This document shows, one piece after another, positions 1 through 8,370 of a DNA stretch of 62,091 bases. How positions within the stretch are numbered: the stretch's first letter is position 1; every line of letters begins with the position of its first letter. The notes under the pieces are model-generated. The model saw only the letters and a program-made list of their open reading frames with translations. It searched no databases and was not told the DNA's origin. The stretch comes from Bryobacterales bacterium (lineage in GTDB: Bacteria > Acidobacteriota > Terriglobia > Bryobacterales > UBA6623). The stretch covers positions 1 to 62,091 of the forward strand of contig JAPPMG010000004.1 in NCBI GenBank assembly GCA_028819215.1, given 5' to 3'. Made by a program: the position numbers and the translations under genes.

Positions 1-6
1 CAATAT

Positions 7-20
7 ATGGTTCGCTCCCG
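7..20 (+). repeat. IS subterminal inverted repeat, left copy
   Basis: ATGGTTCGCTCCCG is the exact reverse complement of bases 1414-1427. It marks the end of the IS1111-group element downstream of the transposase gene. Confidence 0.8.
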
Positions 21-27
21 AGGTGTC

Positions 28-200
28 TACCACCCCCGACTCGATGAACGGCGATCTGCGCCAATATATTCGACCTCTAGACGGAACCGTGATGATTCCG
101 GGCCACGATGGGCTCCGCGCGTCTCGGTCCTCATAACTGTGGCGACCTCGCAGGGCCATTGACGCTGACAGGCTTCCGAAACGCGGGTTAGACCTCTTTG
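28..200 (-). ncRNA. Candidate bridge-RNA region of the IS1111-group element
   Basis: This non-coding stretch lies downstream of the transposase and inside the element, where IS1111-group members encode bridge RNA. It contains two short words that recur at the element ends. CAATATAT at 62-69 matches bases 1-8. CATAACTGTGGCGA at 132-145 matches 1430-1443 across the right IS boundary. In bridge RNAs, loop guides match donor ends and target flanks, so these repeats are guide candidates. The RNA boundaries and fold were not computed; the assignment is inference. Confidence 0.3.
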
Positions 201-260
201 TCCATCGATTGGGCTTGGCAGACGAAATCAAACTCCTTGCTGGCGCACCTCGGCGCAATT

Positions 261-1331
261 TCAGCTTGCAGGTTGCGGCTGCTGCTGGCCGAACCGCTGG
301 CCGCTGGTCAGCAGAGCCCAGGTGATCCGCGCCAGGCGCGCCGCCAGCGCCACGATCACGGTACTGCGCTTCTTTTCCGCGAGCATTCGCCGCAGCCATT
401 GCCCGAGCCTGTCGCTGCGCTTGGCCAGCCGTTCTAGGCCGGAACGGGCGCAATGCACCAGCAACGTCCGCACGTAGCGGTTGCCGCGCTTGCTGATGCG
501 CCCGAGGCGTTGCTTGCCACCCGTCGAGTTCTCCTTCGGCGTCAGCCCCAGCCAAGCCGCCAAGTCGCGCCCGCTCTCGAAGGCTCGCCCATCCCCGATC
601 GCTGCCACCAGTGCTGTCGCCGTCTGCGCCCCGATGCCCGGCACCTCCCGCAGCCGCGTGCAAGCTTCGCACTGTTGCGCCTCTGCCACCAGTTCGCAGT
701 CGATGGCTTGGATCCGCTCCTGCAGTCGCTGCCATTCCTGCAGCATGTCCGCCAGCAGCTCCCGCATGCGCTCTCCCAGGCCGTTGCCGGGATCGGACAG
801 GATCTCCGGCAACTGCGCCGCGAAGCGGTGCTTGCCTTGCGGGATCGTGATGCCGCGCTCCAGCAGGATGCCGCGGGCCTGATTCACCAGCTGCGTGGAG
901 TTGCCCACCAGCCGCGAGCGATGGCGGTGCAAGGACTGCATTGCGAGCTGCCCCTCGCTCTTGACCGCCACGAAGTGCATGCTCGGGCGCAAGCAGGCCT
1001 CCGCGCAGGCCTCGGCATCCTTGGAGTCGTTCTTGTCGCGCTTGACGAAGGGCTGGACGTACTTCGGCGGCATCAGCCGCACATCGTGCCCCTGGGCGAG
1101 CAACTGGCGCCCGAGATGATGTGCGCCGCAGCACGCCTCCATGCCGATGCGGCAAGGGCCCAGCTTGGCACTTACCTGCACCAGCTTGGCCTTCGAGTAC
1201 TGGCGGCGCGTCCGCACCTGCCCGCTCGCGTCCAAGCCGACGAAGTAGACGGATGTCTTGGCGAGATCGAGGCCGATCGTCGCCACCTCCTTGAGCAGCC
1301 CCCTCCGGGCTGGTTGGCCGGTCGATGCCAT
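261..1331 (-). CDS. IS110/IS1111-family transposase (DEDD recombinase)
   Basis: This 356-residue protein has the usual family length. The N-terminal RuvC-like domain shows the acidic catalytic set: D22 in GLDLAKTSV, E65 in GMEACCGAH, and D102 and D105 in KRDKNDSKDAEA. The C-terminal transposase_20 domain begins near residue 225 (LREVPGIGAQTA, helix-hairpin-helix-like). It continues into NSTGGKQRLGRISKRGN, which holds the conserved serine of the second catalytic domain. The family recombines DNA under guidance of a bridge RNA encoded in the element. The long plus-strand open frame across the same interval is a GC-rich shadow. Confidence 0.95.
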   Translation of the reverse strand: MASTGQPARRGLLKEVATIGLDLAKTSVYFVGLDASGQVRTRRQYSKAKLVQVSAKLGPCRIGMEACCGAHHLGRQLLAQGHDVRLMPPKYVQPFVKRDKNDSKDAEACAEACLRPSMHFVAVKSEGQLAMQSLHRHRSRLVGNSTQLVNQARGILLERGITIPQGKHRFAAQLPEILSDPGNGLGERMRELLADMLQEWQRLQERIQAIDCELVAEAQQCEACTRLREVPGIGAQTATALVAAIGDGRAFESGRDLAAWLGLTPKENSTGGKQRLGRISKRGNRYVRTLLVHCARSGLERLAKRSDRLGQWLRRMLAEKKRSTVIVALAARLARITWALLTSGQRFGQQQPQPAS

Positions 1332-1413
1332 ACTGGTTCTCCTCCTGAGTCATACCCAGCGAGCACTGCACGCCGCTGGTACCAACATTGTCGAACTGGC
1401 CGTTGCGGCTGAG

Positions 1414-1427
1414 CGGGAGCGAACCAT
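1414..1427 (-). repeat. IS subterminal inverted repeat, right copy
   Basis: CGGGAGCGAACCAT is the exact reverse complement of bases 7-20. It lies upstream of the transposase start and marks the other end of the element. Confidence 0.8.
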
Positions 1428-1537
1428 CCCATAACTGTGGCGATTATAGACCCTCGGCTCGCAAAAGTTGATAGATTGGAGCCGGGTGCCTTTCCGCGGC
1501 GCTCAACCAGCCCATCTCTGCCCTAGGAGCGAATCCC

Positions 1538-4006
1538 TTGACTAGAAACCCTGCTTGCCTGTCTCGTTGCGCCTGTCTTGGGGCGTTCTTGCTGGCGGTC
1601 CAAGGCACGGCCCAGACGCCCATCGTCCAGCCCGGCGCCCCGGGCGATCCGGCGCGGGAACTGAGCGCCGACCAGGCGATCGAGATCGCTGAATCGCGCT
1701 ACTCGCCGGACGACGTTCGCTTCGTGCACGACATGATCCCGCATCATCACCAGGCTCTTGTGATGGCGGAGCTGGTGGCTGACCGCACGAACCGGCAAGA
1801 GTTGATCGACGTTGCCGGGCGGATCAACGCCTCGCAGGGAGACGAGATCGAGTTCATGCAGCAGTGGCTGCGCGATCGCGGTCAGCACGTGCCGGATCCC
1901 GCCGCACACGATGCGATGCACACGAGCCACAAGATGGCCGGGATGGCTACGCCGGAGCAGATGGCCAAGCTCGCCGCGTCCGATGGCACGGCGTTCGACC
2001 GGCTGTTTCTGGAGCTAATGATCCCCCATCACGAGGGCGCGGTGAAGATGGTCAAGGAGCTCCTCGACCAGCCGGGGTCGGCCTACGATCCGGTGCTCTT
2101 CGAGTTCACCTCCGAAGTCACCAACGGTCAGACCGCGGAGATCGAGCGCATGAACGCGCTGCTCGTCAAGCTCTCCGAGGACCCGCGTTCCGCATTGTCT
2201 GCCGGGTTCCGGGATGCCGGCGAGGCGCGGCTCAACCTCGAACTTGTCGCCTCGCTGCCGAAGCCGGCCGGATTCTTCGATCCGAACAACCCGGCGAACC
2301 TGCCAGCGAAGCGCCTGGAGGCCCTTGCCGACGAAGAGAAGGCGGACGAGGCGGCCGCCGAGAAGCCCGAAGCAGCGGACAACGAGGACAACGAGGACAA
2401 CGAGGACAAGAAGCGTAAAGGCAGAGGGCGGTCGCCGCTGTTGAGCTTCTCCAACACCGACATGGCATTCGCTGGCGATGTGATGGTGGTCGGCAACTAC
2501 CATGGCTTCAATATCTACCGGCTACTGGACGGTGGACGGCCGGAACTGCTCAGCTCGGTGGTTTGCCCGGGGGGACAGGGCGACGTCTCGATCGTCGGCG
2601 ACCTGTTGATCATGTCGGTCGAGCAGACGCGCGGGCGGCTCGACTGCGGGCTCGAAGGCGTGACCGAGGACGTGAGCCCCGAGCGCTTTCGCGGACTCCG
2701 GATCCTCGACATCAGCGACCTGAGGCGGCCGGTCCAAGTGGGCGCGGTCCAGACCTGCCGCGGCTCGCACACTCACTCGGTCGTCTCCGGAACGGGAGAC
2801 AGCGGCAAGATCATCGTCTACAACTCCGGGACTGCTTCGGTACGCAAGGGGGAGGAACTGGAAGGCTGCTATGACGAGTCTCCCGGCGACGACCGCACAG
2901 CGCTGTTCCGCATCGATGTCATCGAGATCCCGGTCGACCGCCCGTCCGAGGCGCGCATCGTCGACTCGCCGGCGGTCTTCGCCGATCCCGAGACCGGCAT
3001 CTTAGCCGGGCTGTGGAGAGGCGGCGACCACGGGGACGACACCCAGGAGACCAGGCGGACCGACCAGTGCCACGACATCACCGTCTTCCCCGAGCGCCAT
3101 CTCGCCGCGGGGGCCTGCTCGGGAAACGGCATCCTCTTCGACATCTCAGACCCGCTCGAGCCGACGCGCCTCGACGCGGTGGTCGACGGGGGCTTCGCTT
3201 ATTGGCACTCGGCGACTTTCAACAACGACGGCACGAAGGTCATCTTCACCGACGAATGGGGCGGCGGCACCCGGCCGCGTTGCCGCTCCTACGACCCGCT
3301 CACCTGGGGCGCCGACGCGATCTACGACATCGTCGACGGCAAGCTCGAGTTTCGCAGCTACTACAAGTTGCCTGCGCCGCAGTTGGAGCAGGAGAACTGC
3401 GTCGCGCACAACGGCTCCATCGTCCCCGTGCCGGGTCGCGACCTCTTTGTCCAAGCCTGGTACCAGGGTGGCCTGTCGGTGATCGATTTCACAGAATCCG
3501 CTCGTCCGGTCGAGATCGCCTATTTTGACCGCGGCCCCATCGACAGCGAGGAGCTGGTCATGGGCGGATACTGGTCGACCTACTGGTATCACGGTCGCAT
3601 CTACGGCACCGAGATCGCGCGCGGGCTGGACGTCTTCGCGCTAACCCCCAGTCAATTCCTGAGCGAGAGCGAGATCGCAGCGGCGGCACGGGCCGACGGG
3701 GGTGGCGTCTTCAACCCGCAGCAACAGTTCCCTGTTCAGTGGCCCGCAGAGCCGGTCGTGGCGCGGGCCTACCTTGATCAGCTTGTACGCGACGGGGAGT
3801 TGTCGGAGTCTCTTGGAGCCCAGTTGACGGCGGTGCTCGATCGTTCGGAGGCGCAGCTGCAGAACGGTGGGAGCGACGAAGACCTGGCTGCTGGGCTGGA
3901 AACTCTGGCGGCGACCCTCGACGACAACCGAGGCGACGGCCTTGCGGGCCGCCGGGAGGCTCTGCTGAGTCAGACGATGCGGGGGATCGCCGGCAGACTT
4001 CGCTGA
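1538..4006 (+). CDS. Secreted DUF305 and LVIVD-repeat protein
   Basis: The 822-residue protein has an N-terminal signal peptide (hydrophobic LGAFLLAVQ, cleavage near AQT). Two DUF305 segments follow, each with a His-rich helix: MIPHHHQALVM near residues 67-76 and MIPHHEGAVKM near 161-171. DUF305 is a four-helix fold often linked to metal or copper handling. The C-terminal two thirds (from about residue 305) carries LVIVD-type beta-propeller repeats (FNIYRLLDGG, LRILDISDLRRP, LFDISDPLEP). The start is TTG at 1538, preceded by AGGAG at 1525-1529 with 8-nt spacing. A low-complexity Asn-Glu-Asp linker joins the two parts. The precise role is unknown; it is probably periplasmic or cell-surface. 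Confidence 0.85.
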   Translation: MTRNPACLSRCACLGAFLLAVQGTAQTPIVQPGAPGDPARELSADQAIEIAESRYSPDDVRFVHDMIPHHHQALVMAELVADRTNRQELIDVAGRINASQGDEIEFMQQWLRDRGQHVPDPAAHDAMHTSHKMAGMATPEQMAKLAASDGTAFDRLFLELMIPHHEGAVKMVKELLDQPGSAYDPVLFEFTSEVTNGQTAEIERMNALLVKLSEDPRSALSAGFRDAGEARLNLELVASLPKPAGFFDPNNPANLPAKRLEALADEEKADEAAAEKPEAADNEDNEDNEDKKRKGRGRSPLLSFSNTDMAFAGDVMVVGNYHGFNIYRLLDGGRPELLSSVVCPGGQGDVSIVGDLLIMSVEQTRGRLDCGLEGVTEDVSPERFRGLRILDISDLRRPVQVGAVQTCRGSHTHSVVSGTGDSGKIIVYNSGTASVRKGEELEGCYDESPGDDRTALFRIDVIEIPVDRPSEARIVDSPAVFADPETGILAGLWRGGDHGDDTQETRRTDQCHDITVFPERHLAAGACSGNGILFDISDPLEPTRLDAVVDGGFAYWHSATFNNDGTKVIFTDEWGGGTRPRCRSYDPLTWGADAIYDIVDGKLEFRSYYKLPAPQLEQENCVAHNGSIVPVPGRDLFVQAWYQGGLSVIDFTESARPVEIAYFDRGPIDSEELVMGGYWSTYWYHGRIYGTEIARGLDVFALTPSQFLSESEIAAAARADGGGVFNPQQQFPVQWPAEPVVARAYLDQLVRDGELSESLGAQLTAVLDRSEAQLQNGGSDEDLAAGLETLAATLDDNRGDGLAGRREALLSQTMRGIAGRLR
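2381..2407 (+). repeat. Three tandem 9-bp repeats (AACGAGGAC)
   Basis: These in-frame tandem repeats encode (Asn-Glu-Asp)x3 in the acidic linker between the DUF305 and LVIVD regions. The copy number is likely to vary by slippage without breaking the frame. Confidence 0.9.
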
Positions 4007-4170
4007 CCTTCGCCAGCCGTTGGCACCGAGGCCACGGTTCGCAATCCTCCGGTCAAAGCGCAACGCATTGCGAGTGGCCGCAACAGCGACACACGCATCT
4101 TGGTGAGCTATGGCTCCCATCGCCCGGCCTGCTGCCAATCCCCGGCGCGTTGGGCTGCCTTGGAGCTTCG

Positions 4171-4439
4171 TCACAGTCTTGCAAGGAGCCGGTCGTAGTC
4201 GGCGTGGGCTCCGATCCAAAACCATGTAATTTCATCACCCTCGGGAGACCAAGCGCACGCTATCCGAGGGCGAAGCGAACTGAGAAGATCGGCTCTTGGC
4301 CGTGCACCTTCTTGAAGCGGAGGCTTTGGTGTCCGGGATTGCTGGCGAAGAGACGATACGCTTTTCTTGCAAGGCCCTAAACGTTTGGCGGCAATTTGCG
4401 GCAAGCAGCCCAGAAACTGGGAGTTGCACTCGATCTCAC
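4171..4439 (-). pseudogene. Degraded RelE/ParE-superfamily toxin paired with the adjacent antitoxin
   Basis: Read from a GTG at 4439, the frame gives a toxin-like N-terminus (RSSATPSFWAACRKLPPNV), then TAG, then ARKAYRLFASNPGHQSLRF, HGQEPIFSV, a second TAG in place of the expected Tyr, and RALGLP. After a one-base loss the reading resumes with EGDEITWFWIGAHADYDRLL. This matches the usual family pattern (TPSFW, LPP, ARKAYRLF, EPIxSVR, YRALG, DxIxWFWIG, YDRLL). Two nonsense changes plus one frameshift make it a pseudogene. The reconstructed gene is about 89 codons. The GTG overlaps the antitoxin stop by 3-4 nt, the normal arrangement of such operons. Confidence 0.75.
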
Positions 4440-4666
4440 AGTTTGTCGGGATCGAGTTGCGATGCTCTGCCAGCTTTGATTTCAGCGCGGGCCTCATCGG
4501 CGAGCTTGTTCAGGGCATCTTGGGAACTTGAAAATGCTTGAGTCCAGCGTTCCTCATCCTGAATTTCGCCGAGGAGCCACTGCGCAATTCGGTCCTGCTC
4601 CTCGGGCGGGAGTGCCGACATCTTCTCTATCGCTGTGTCAAAGGCTCGGCTCACGATACGAATCAT
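4436..4666 (-). CDS. Antitoxin-like protein of a type II toxin-antitoxin pair
   Basis: This small protein of about 76 residues reads AFDTAIEKMSALPPEEQDRI, then QWLLGEI, DEERW, AFSSSQDAL, LADEARAEIKAGR and ends LDPDKL. That layout (LPxEEQD, ERW, SQDAL, AGRxxxLDP) is familiar from antitoxins encoded immediately before toxins of the SFW/WFWIG type. The start is uncertain: ATG at 4666 gives the family-like N-terminus MIRIVSRAF, while ATG at 4678 or 4759 would extend it. Its toxin partner, directly downstream and overlapping, is broken, so this antitoxin has no visible cognate. Confidence 0.6.
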   Translation of the reverse strand: MIRIVSRAFDTAIEKMSALPPEEQDRIAQWLLGEIQDEERWTQAFSSSQDALNKLADEARAEIKAGRASQLDPDKL

Positions 4667-4783
4667 ACGCGTATCCATACAGGCGGCCAAGCCCACAAGC
4701 CCACCGTCGGACTGCTCCAAGCTCTTCATTGAAACCAAGCCGACCGGGTAACACTCCATGTTCTCCCACTGCTATGTGACCTT

Positions 4784-5053
4784 TCACCTGTACACCCTGC
4801 CTCGACGGGAGACCCTCGCTACGAGGACACGCAAAGCGCTGTCCTCGATGCGGGTGATGATCCGGCAATCGCCTGCCCGACACTTCCAAGACTCGCCGAG
4901 TCGGGAAGCCGTGAGCGCTTCGCCAATACTGCGCGGATCGTCCAGCGTGCCGCTGCGGCCGTGCAGAAAAGCCAGAATGCGCCGCGCCGGCTGTCGGTCG
5001 AGCTTGCCCAAATCGCTCACCGCGGCGCGGTCAATCTCGACTCTCCACGCCAT
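4784..5053 (-). CDS. relE: RelE-family toxin (mRNA interferase), orphan
   Basis: The 89-residue protein reads MAWRVEIDRAAVSDLGKLDR, then ILAFL, LGESWKCRAGDCRIITRIED and ends RVSRRGRVYR. This is the RelE fold with the conserved basic C-terminal segment. In relatives the central motif is usually WxYRVGDYRII; here two Tyr positions are Cys, which may weaken activity. RelE toxins normally follow an overlapping relB antitoxin. None is present: the start codon instead overlaps the end of a hipA remnant. A longer reading frame exists upstream (to 5293), but that part is the hipA sequence in another frame. Whether it is still functional is unclear. Confidence 0.7.
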   Translation of the reverse strand: MAWRVEIDRAAVSDLGKLDRQPARRILAFLHGRSGTLDDPRSIGEALTASRLGESWKCRAGDCRIITRIEDSALRVLVARVSRRGRVYR

Positions 5054-5372
5054 AGAGCTCGAGCACGGCTGCCTCGTTTCGCCATAGCGCAACGGATTGT
5101 GCCACTTCCCTGGCGATGCGCTGGGTCTTGCCCGGTTCCAACTCAAAATACGGCGACACTTCCAGCGCGCGGTCAAGAGAGGCCGTCGCATCGTCAAGAT
5201 CGATGGCCGTTGAGAGCACACGCGGCTTGATTTCGGTGGGCACTGGGTTGAGGTCGTAGGCCGGGGAGAGACGCCAGCCGGACAGACCGGCATAGAGAAA
5301 GCCGTGGTTGTGCAGATGGTCGTCGGTGTTGGAGATCAGGATGTTGCAGACGGCGCGCCGCCCACCAAGAAA
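5031..5372 (-). pseudogene. hipA: C-terminal remnant of a HipA-type serine/threonine kinase toxin
   Basis: The minus-strand frame from about 5372 reads NILISNTDDHLHNHGFLYAG, then WRLSPAYDLNPVP and TEIKPRVLSTAIDLDDAT, ending near FELEPGK and IAREVAQSVALWR. These are hallmarks of the HipA C-terminal lobe (the NTDDHxxNHGFL loop and SPAYDLNPVP). The N-terminal kinase half is absent, and a TGA lies just upstream at the homology break. About 110 codons remain of a family near 400 residues. Its tail overlaps the relE start, so a deletion or recombination has joined two toxin systems. It cannot encode an active kinase. Confidence 0.8.
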
Positions 5373-5440
5373 TACGCTTCGTCATGAATACTCTTCGTTA
5401 TGCCAAGGACTTCCCTTCGCTTCTGGCTCGGAAGTTCGGA

Positions 5441-7423
5441 CTAGAAGGAGACGTCCCACTGCACTCGAGCCTGAACTGCCGACTCGTGAGTGCCGCTTGG
5501 CTGGTTCAGACGATAGCGCGCGAAATCGAACGTCAGCTTGTTGCCGTGCCCTTCCATGAACCAGTTCACAACGAATGCCGACTCGACAATCCTGTCGAAC
5601 CGTCTCACATGATCCTGGTCGACCGTGGCATAGCGCAGACCTAGCTCCAGCTGCTCAGGCACCCAAGGCGCGACGTAATGCGGGAAGTATCCGCCTTGGA
5701 AGTAAATTCCGGTCGAACGGGTGATGCTATGGTTAATCCGGTCGCGGATCTTCTTCCGGTGGAACTCGTGCTGCAGGAATAGCCCGCGGTACTTCAGGAC
5801 AAAGTCCTCGGCTACCTGTCTGACCGCAAACTGACCCGGAAGGCCCACCTCGTATCCGTCTAGGCTGCCGCCCCCGCTTCCAGAGAACCGGGTGAAACGG
5901 CTCCGGTTGGACATCGTTCCAATAGCGATCGCGGCCACAGGGGCCCTGTGATACTCGAGATCAGATTGGGAGAAACCCGGATCGTCCTTCAGGAAATTCC
6001 ACTGGTAGCGGGTAACCCACATTGGAGACCCGTCTCGATTGTCCAGGCTCCCAGCTCCGCTTGAGCGGAAGCCCCGCCCGTTACCGGTGAAGACGCCGGC
6101 GTAGTACCGCGAATCTGCCCGCGTACCGTTCTTCACTCGGCCCATGACCATGAATCCCTTTTGGCGGTCAACCGTGAACTGGCGGTTTACGATGGACCGC
6201 TCCACAAACTCTTGACGCCCGGAGGAACTCACTCGCTCCCGGCCGAACTCTGTCTTCCACTGTCCGAATCGAAATTGGAGCCATTCCCACTTCTGCACCG
6301 TGACACGCAGGTCAAGCATTCGGGTACCGACGAGATCGTATTCCGTGGAGTACCGAACCCACGGCCGGAAGAGGTGACCGGAACTCTTGAAACGGGCCCT
6401 TCGAAATCGCAGGTCATTCTCGTTCTGCCGAAGGAAGTGCTTCGGCTGCCGGGGGACGCTCGCAAACGGGGAGGAAAACCGGATCTGCGAACGCAGATGC
6501 GCTTCCGACTTGAACGCACCGTCGCGGGACTCAAACCGCAGCCCGTTTCGGCCGAGACGAACGCGACCGCGCTGCGCGAGGGCCGATCCCGGCCCTTTCT
6601 GCCCGCCTCGGTCATCTGTTGCCTTTGGCTTCGATGACCGTTTGTCTGCGCTTGAGTCGATGCCAATGGCTGATTCCGCGCTGGCTCCACTCGCGGAACT
6701 GTTCAAGTTGAGGGCGATGAGCCTGTAGCGTGGGTCGAAACTGAGCGCCGAGACCGCGTTGGTCCATTTGGCCACGCCAGTGCCCCCTGCCAGCGCCCTT
6801 GAGGCGTCGGACGGTGCCCCGGCGGGGCGGCTCGCCGGGTCAGTCACGGTGGAATCGCTGGACGCTGCTCTGGGCCCGGGAAGCGTGCCTGGCTTGCCCG
6901 CCACGGATGACGTGCCCCTCGCCCTGAGCCGCATTGACATGCTCGTGCTGGCGTCCGCGACTTCACCCGCGATGACCGCGACGCCCTCGACACTCATGGG
7001 TTCATGGTTCGCCCCGGCATAGCTGACTCTGTATGTTCCGACTGGCACGCCCTCGACCGTGAAAGCGCCCTCGTTGGTTGTGGTAGCCGCAACCGTCACC
7101 TCGCCGGTCATCTCGACGTGGATTTGCGGCAGCGGAACGCCCGTCGCAGCGTCGTACACAAATCCTCGGACGGTTCCGGTGGTCTCCTTCGCTCGCAAGT
7201 TCGAAGGAGGCCCGAGCGTTGCGGCCAGCAAAGTGACGATGGCCGTGCCGATTCGCAGATTGCGGACGTTGGTCGATCTCGTCGAAGAGAGCAATGCCCA
7301 TCTGGCACCCAGCGAGTACGGGGAGTCGGCAGACGACCGGCTAGCACGCCAGTGCAACCCAAAGCTTGGTGAAATCAACCAAGCCTCCTCTGGACTCCAA
7401 TCGAGGGATTCGTGAAACCGCAT
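5441..7423 (-). CDS. OprP/O-like outer-membrane porin with N-terminal regulatory-like (CarboxypepD_reg) domain
   Basis: The 660-residue protein has a hydrophobic export-signal segment at about residues 57-77 (IGTAIVTLLAATLG). A carboxypeptidase-regulatory-like beta-sandwich follows (VRGFVYDAATGVPLPQIHVE, TTNEGAFTVEGVP) at about 83-165. After a low-complexity linker comes a phosphate-selective-porin-like barrel from about residue 320 (LRFRRARF, WLQFRFGQWKTEFGRE, YYAGVFTGNGRG), ending in the terminal Phe typical of outer-membrane proteins. ATG at 7423 has AAGGA five bases upstream. It leaves an unusually long N-terminus before the signal, so an internal TTG at 7294 is a plausible alternative. 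The role is probably diffusion of anionic solutes. Confidence 0.75.
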   Translation of the reverse strand: MRFHESLDWSPEEAWLISPSFGLHWRASRSSADSPYSLGARWALLSSTRSTNVRNLRIGTAIVTLLAATLGPPSNLRAKETTGTVRGFVYDAATGVPLPQIHVEMTGEVTVAATTTNEGAFTVEGVPVGTYRVSYAGANHEPMSVEGVAVIAGEVADASTSMSMRLRARGTSSVAGKPGTLPGPRAASSDSTVTDPASRPAGAPSDASRALAGGTGVAKWTNAVSALSFDPRYRLIALNLNSSASGASAESAIGIDSSADKRSSKPKATDDRGGQKGPGSALAQRGRVRLGRNGLRFESRDGAFKSEAHLRSQIRFSSPFASVPRQPKHFLRQNENDLRFRRARFKSSGHLFRPWVRYSTEYDLVGTRMLDLRVTVQKWEWLQFRFGQWKTEFGRERVSSSGRQEFVERSIVNRQFTVDRQKGFMVMGRVKNGTRADSRYYAGVFTGNGRGFRSSGAGSLDNRDGSPMWVTRYQWNFLKDDPGFSQSDLEYHRAPVAAIAIGTMSNRSRFTRFSGSGGGSLDGYEVGLPGQFAVRQVAEDFVLKYRGLFLQHEFHRKKIRDRINHSITRSTGIYFQGGYFPHYVAPWVPEQLELGLRYATVDQDHVRRFDRIVESAFVVNWFMEGHGNKLTFDFARYRLNQPSGTHESAVQARVQWDVSF

Positions 7424-7559
7424 CGGCGTCCTTCACGGGTGTTAAGGCTTCTTGGATGGAGTGGAGGCATAGCGCCTCGAATGGGTCTCCGACTTCCGGC
7501 ACGTGTAACGGACGTGCATGTCCGCGGTCGTGTGAGCGAGATCACACGCGACACCCTGA

Positions 7560-7771
7560 ACCGGGGGTCCTCAAGGAGTAGCTTGCAGATCGAGGAGCCA
7601 CCTATCGCGGTCAGGACAATTGCCTCCGGCTGCTCCCGAATGCAAGATTCGGAGGAACTCACACCGCGATGGGTGTCCGGGATTTCGAAACCGTCTCGCT
7701 CGAACACGGGCTAGAGCAGAGCCTGCGAAGCCCGATCGCTCTCGATCACTGCGATCTTGGGAGGCGCTCGG
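7560..7771 (-). pseudogene. Relic of a response-regulator receiver domain
   Basis: The minus frame reads APPKIAVIESDRASQALL, then TAG, then PVFERDGFEIPDTHRG, ESCIREQPEAIVLTAIGG and fades out. The layout resembles the first half of a CheY-like receiver (KIxVIExD, ERDGFEV, HRG, PDxVVLD). An in-frame stop replaces a residue near position 20. The phosphoacceptor Asp that should follow VVL is Thr, and no output domain follows. This is weak but coherent similarity to a dead gene. Confidence 0.4.
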
Positions 7772-7967
7772 GTACCACAACAGTACTGGGCAAGCGGTTA
7801 AGGACAGGTTTAGCGAACGTTAATTGCCGATGAATTTTCCTCAAGGGGTCCGCTCTGGCAGAGCACCGGCGCGTCCATTCAGTCTCACCCGAAATCTCAG
7901 GGCCTTGAAAGTGGCCTGGCGCGGGAGAAAACCACATCGCGATCACTGTGGCAGAACGGGGCGACTC

Positions 7968-8165
7968 CCATATCCCGAAGCTGCGAATCTCAGTTACATG
8001 GCCGTCCGCAAGACCGGCTGGCGGGACCATATTGGGACAATTTCTTGCAGTGCAGGTGCTCTCGAATGGCCCCGTTAGCTCTCGACTGCTCTCGAACGGA
8101 ACGCGTGAAACACTCGCCATCATTCACGCAAATGATTGAAAATAAAGCTAATTAACGCCTAGTCA
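7968..8165 (+). repeat. Intergenic repeat, copy A (GGGACCA-box family)
   Basis: About 200 bp here align by eye with 19430-19625. Shared blocks are TTAC..GG, CGGCT, GCGGGACCATATTGGGAC, TTTCTTGC, two or three CTCTCGA words with GAACGGAAC, CATTCGCC/CACTCGCC, and an AT-rich tail ending in AGTCAA. GGGACCA lies at 8023-8029 and GGGACAA at 8034-8040. In copy B the same block abuts a tRNA-Cys fragment, so this copy may be a decayed attachment-site neighbourhood. Confidence 0.6.
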
Positions 8166-8222
8166 ATAGGTTAACAGCTGCCAAGAATCCTCATATTGAA
8201 CGAAAAAGACGGCCATTGGGCC

Positions 8223-8251
8223 TTGACAGCTCCAAATGTTTGGAGGATGAT
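8223..8251 (+). promoter_or_regulatory. Candidate promoter with a palindrome in the spacer (TonB receptor gene)
   Basis: TTGACA at 8223-8228 is separated by 17 bp from GATGAT at 8246-8251, a sigma70-like pair with a perfect -35 and a 4/6 match at -10. The spacer is almost entirely the inverted repeat CTCCAAA-TG-TTTGGAG (8230-8245), which looks like an operator. The TonB receptor start is 120 bp downstream. This is predicted from sequence only. Confidence 0.4.
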
Positions 8252-8370
8252 TACGATGCGAGGGTCAAGGGTAGGTTTGGGGTAGCCGAAGCAAGCGCGT
8301 CGAACACTCGAGGGGCGCCCTGTTGCGGGGACGCTGCCTCTAGCCTCCTTGAGCCCAACGAGGAGGTCTT

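Larger units (their letters stand above)
1..1434 (-). mobile_element. IS110-family (IS1111-group) insertion sequence
   Basis: The element contains a DEDD-type transposase on the minus strand. A perfect 14-bp inverted repeat, ATGGTTCGCTCCCG, lies at 7-20, with its reverse complement at 1414-1427. Subterminal inverted repeats a few bases inside the ends are typical of the IS1111 group, whereas IS110 sensu stricto lacks them. The exact ends are inferred: the left end is at or just before base 1 and the right end is near 1430-1434. About 260 bp of non-coding sequence follows the transposase gene, which is where IS1111 members are known to encode their bridge RNA. The copy looks intact and may be active. 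Confidence 0.72.

Noticed and set aside
453..1412. A 319-codon plus-strand frame opposite the IS transposase
   Set aside because: It is antisense to a clear transposase, has Arg/Leu/Ala-rich shadow composition and resembles no family.
1538..1930. A minus-strand frame within the DUF305 gene (1523-1930)
   Set aside because: It is antisense to the conserved DUF305 region and has no domain signature.
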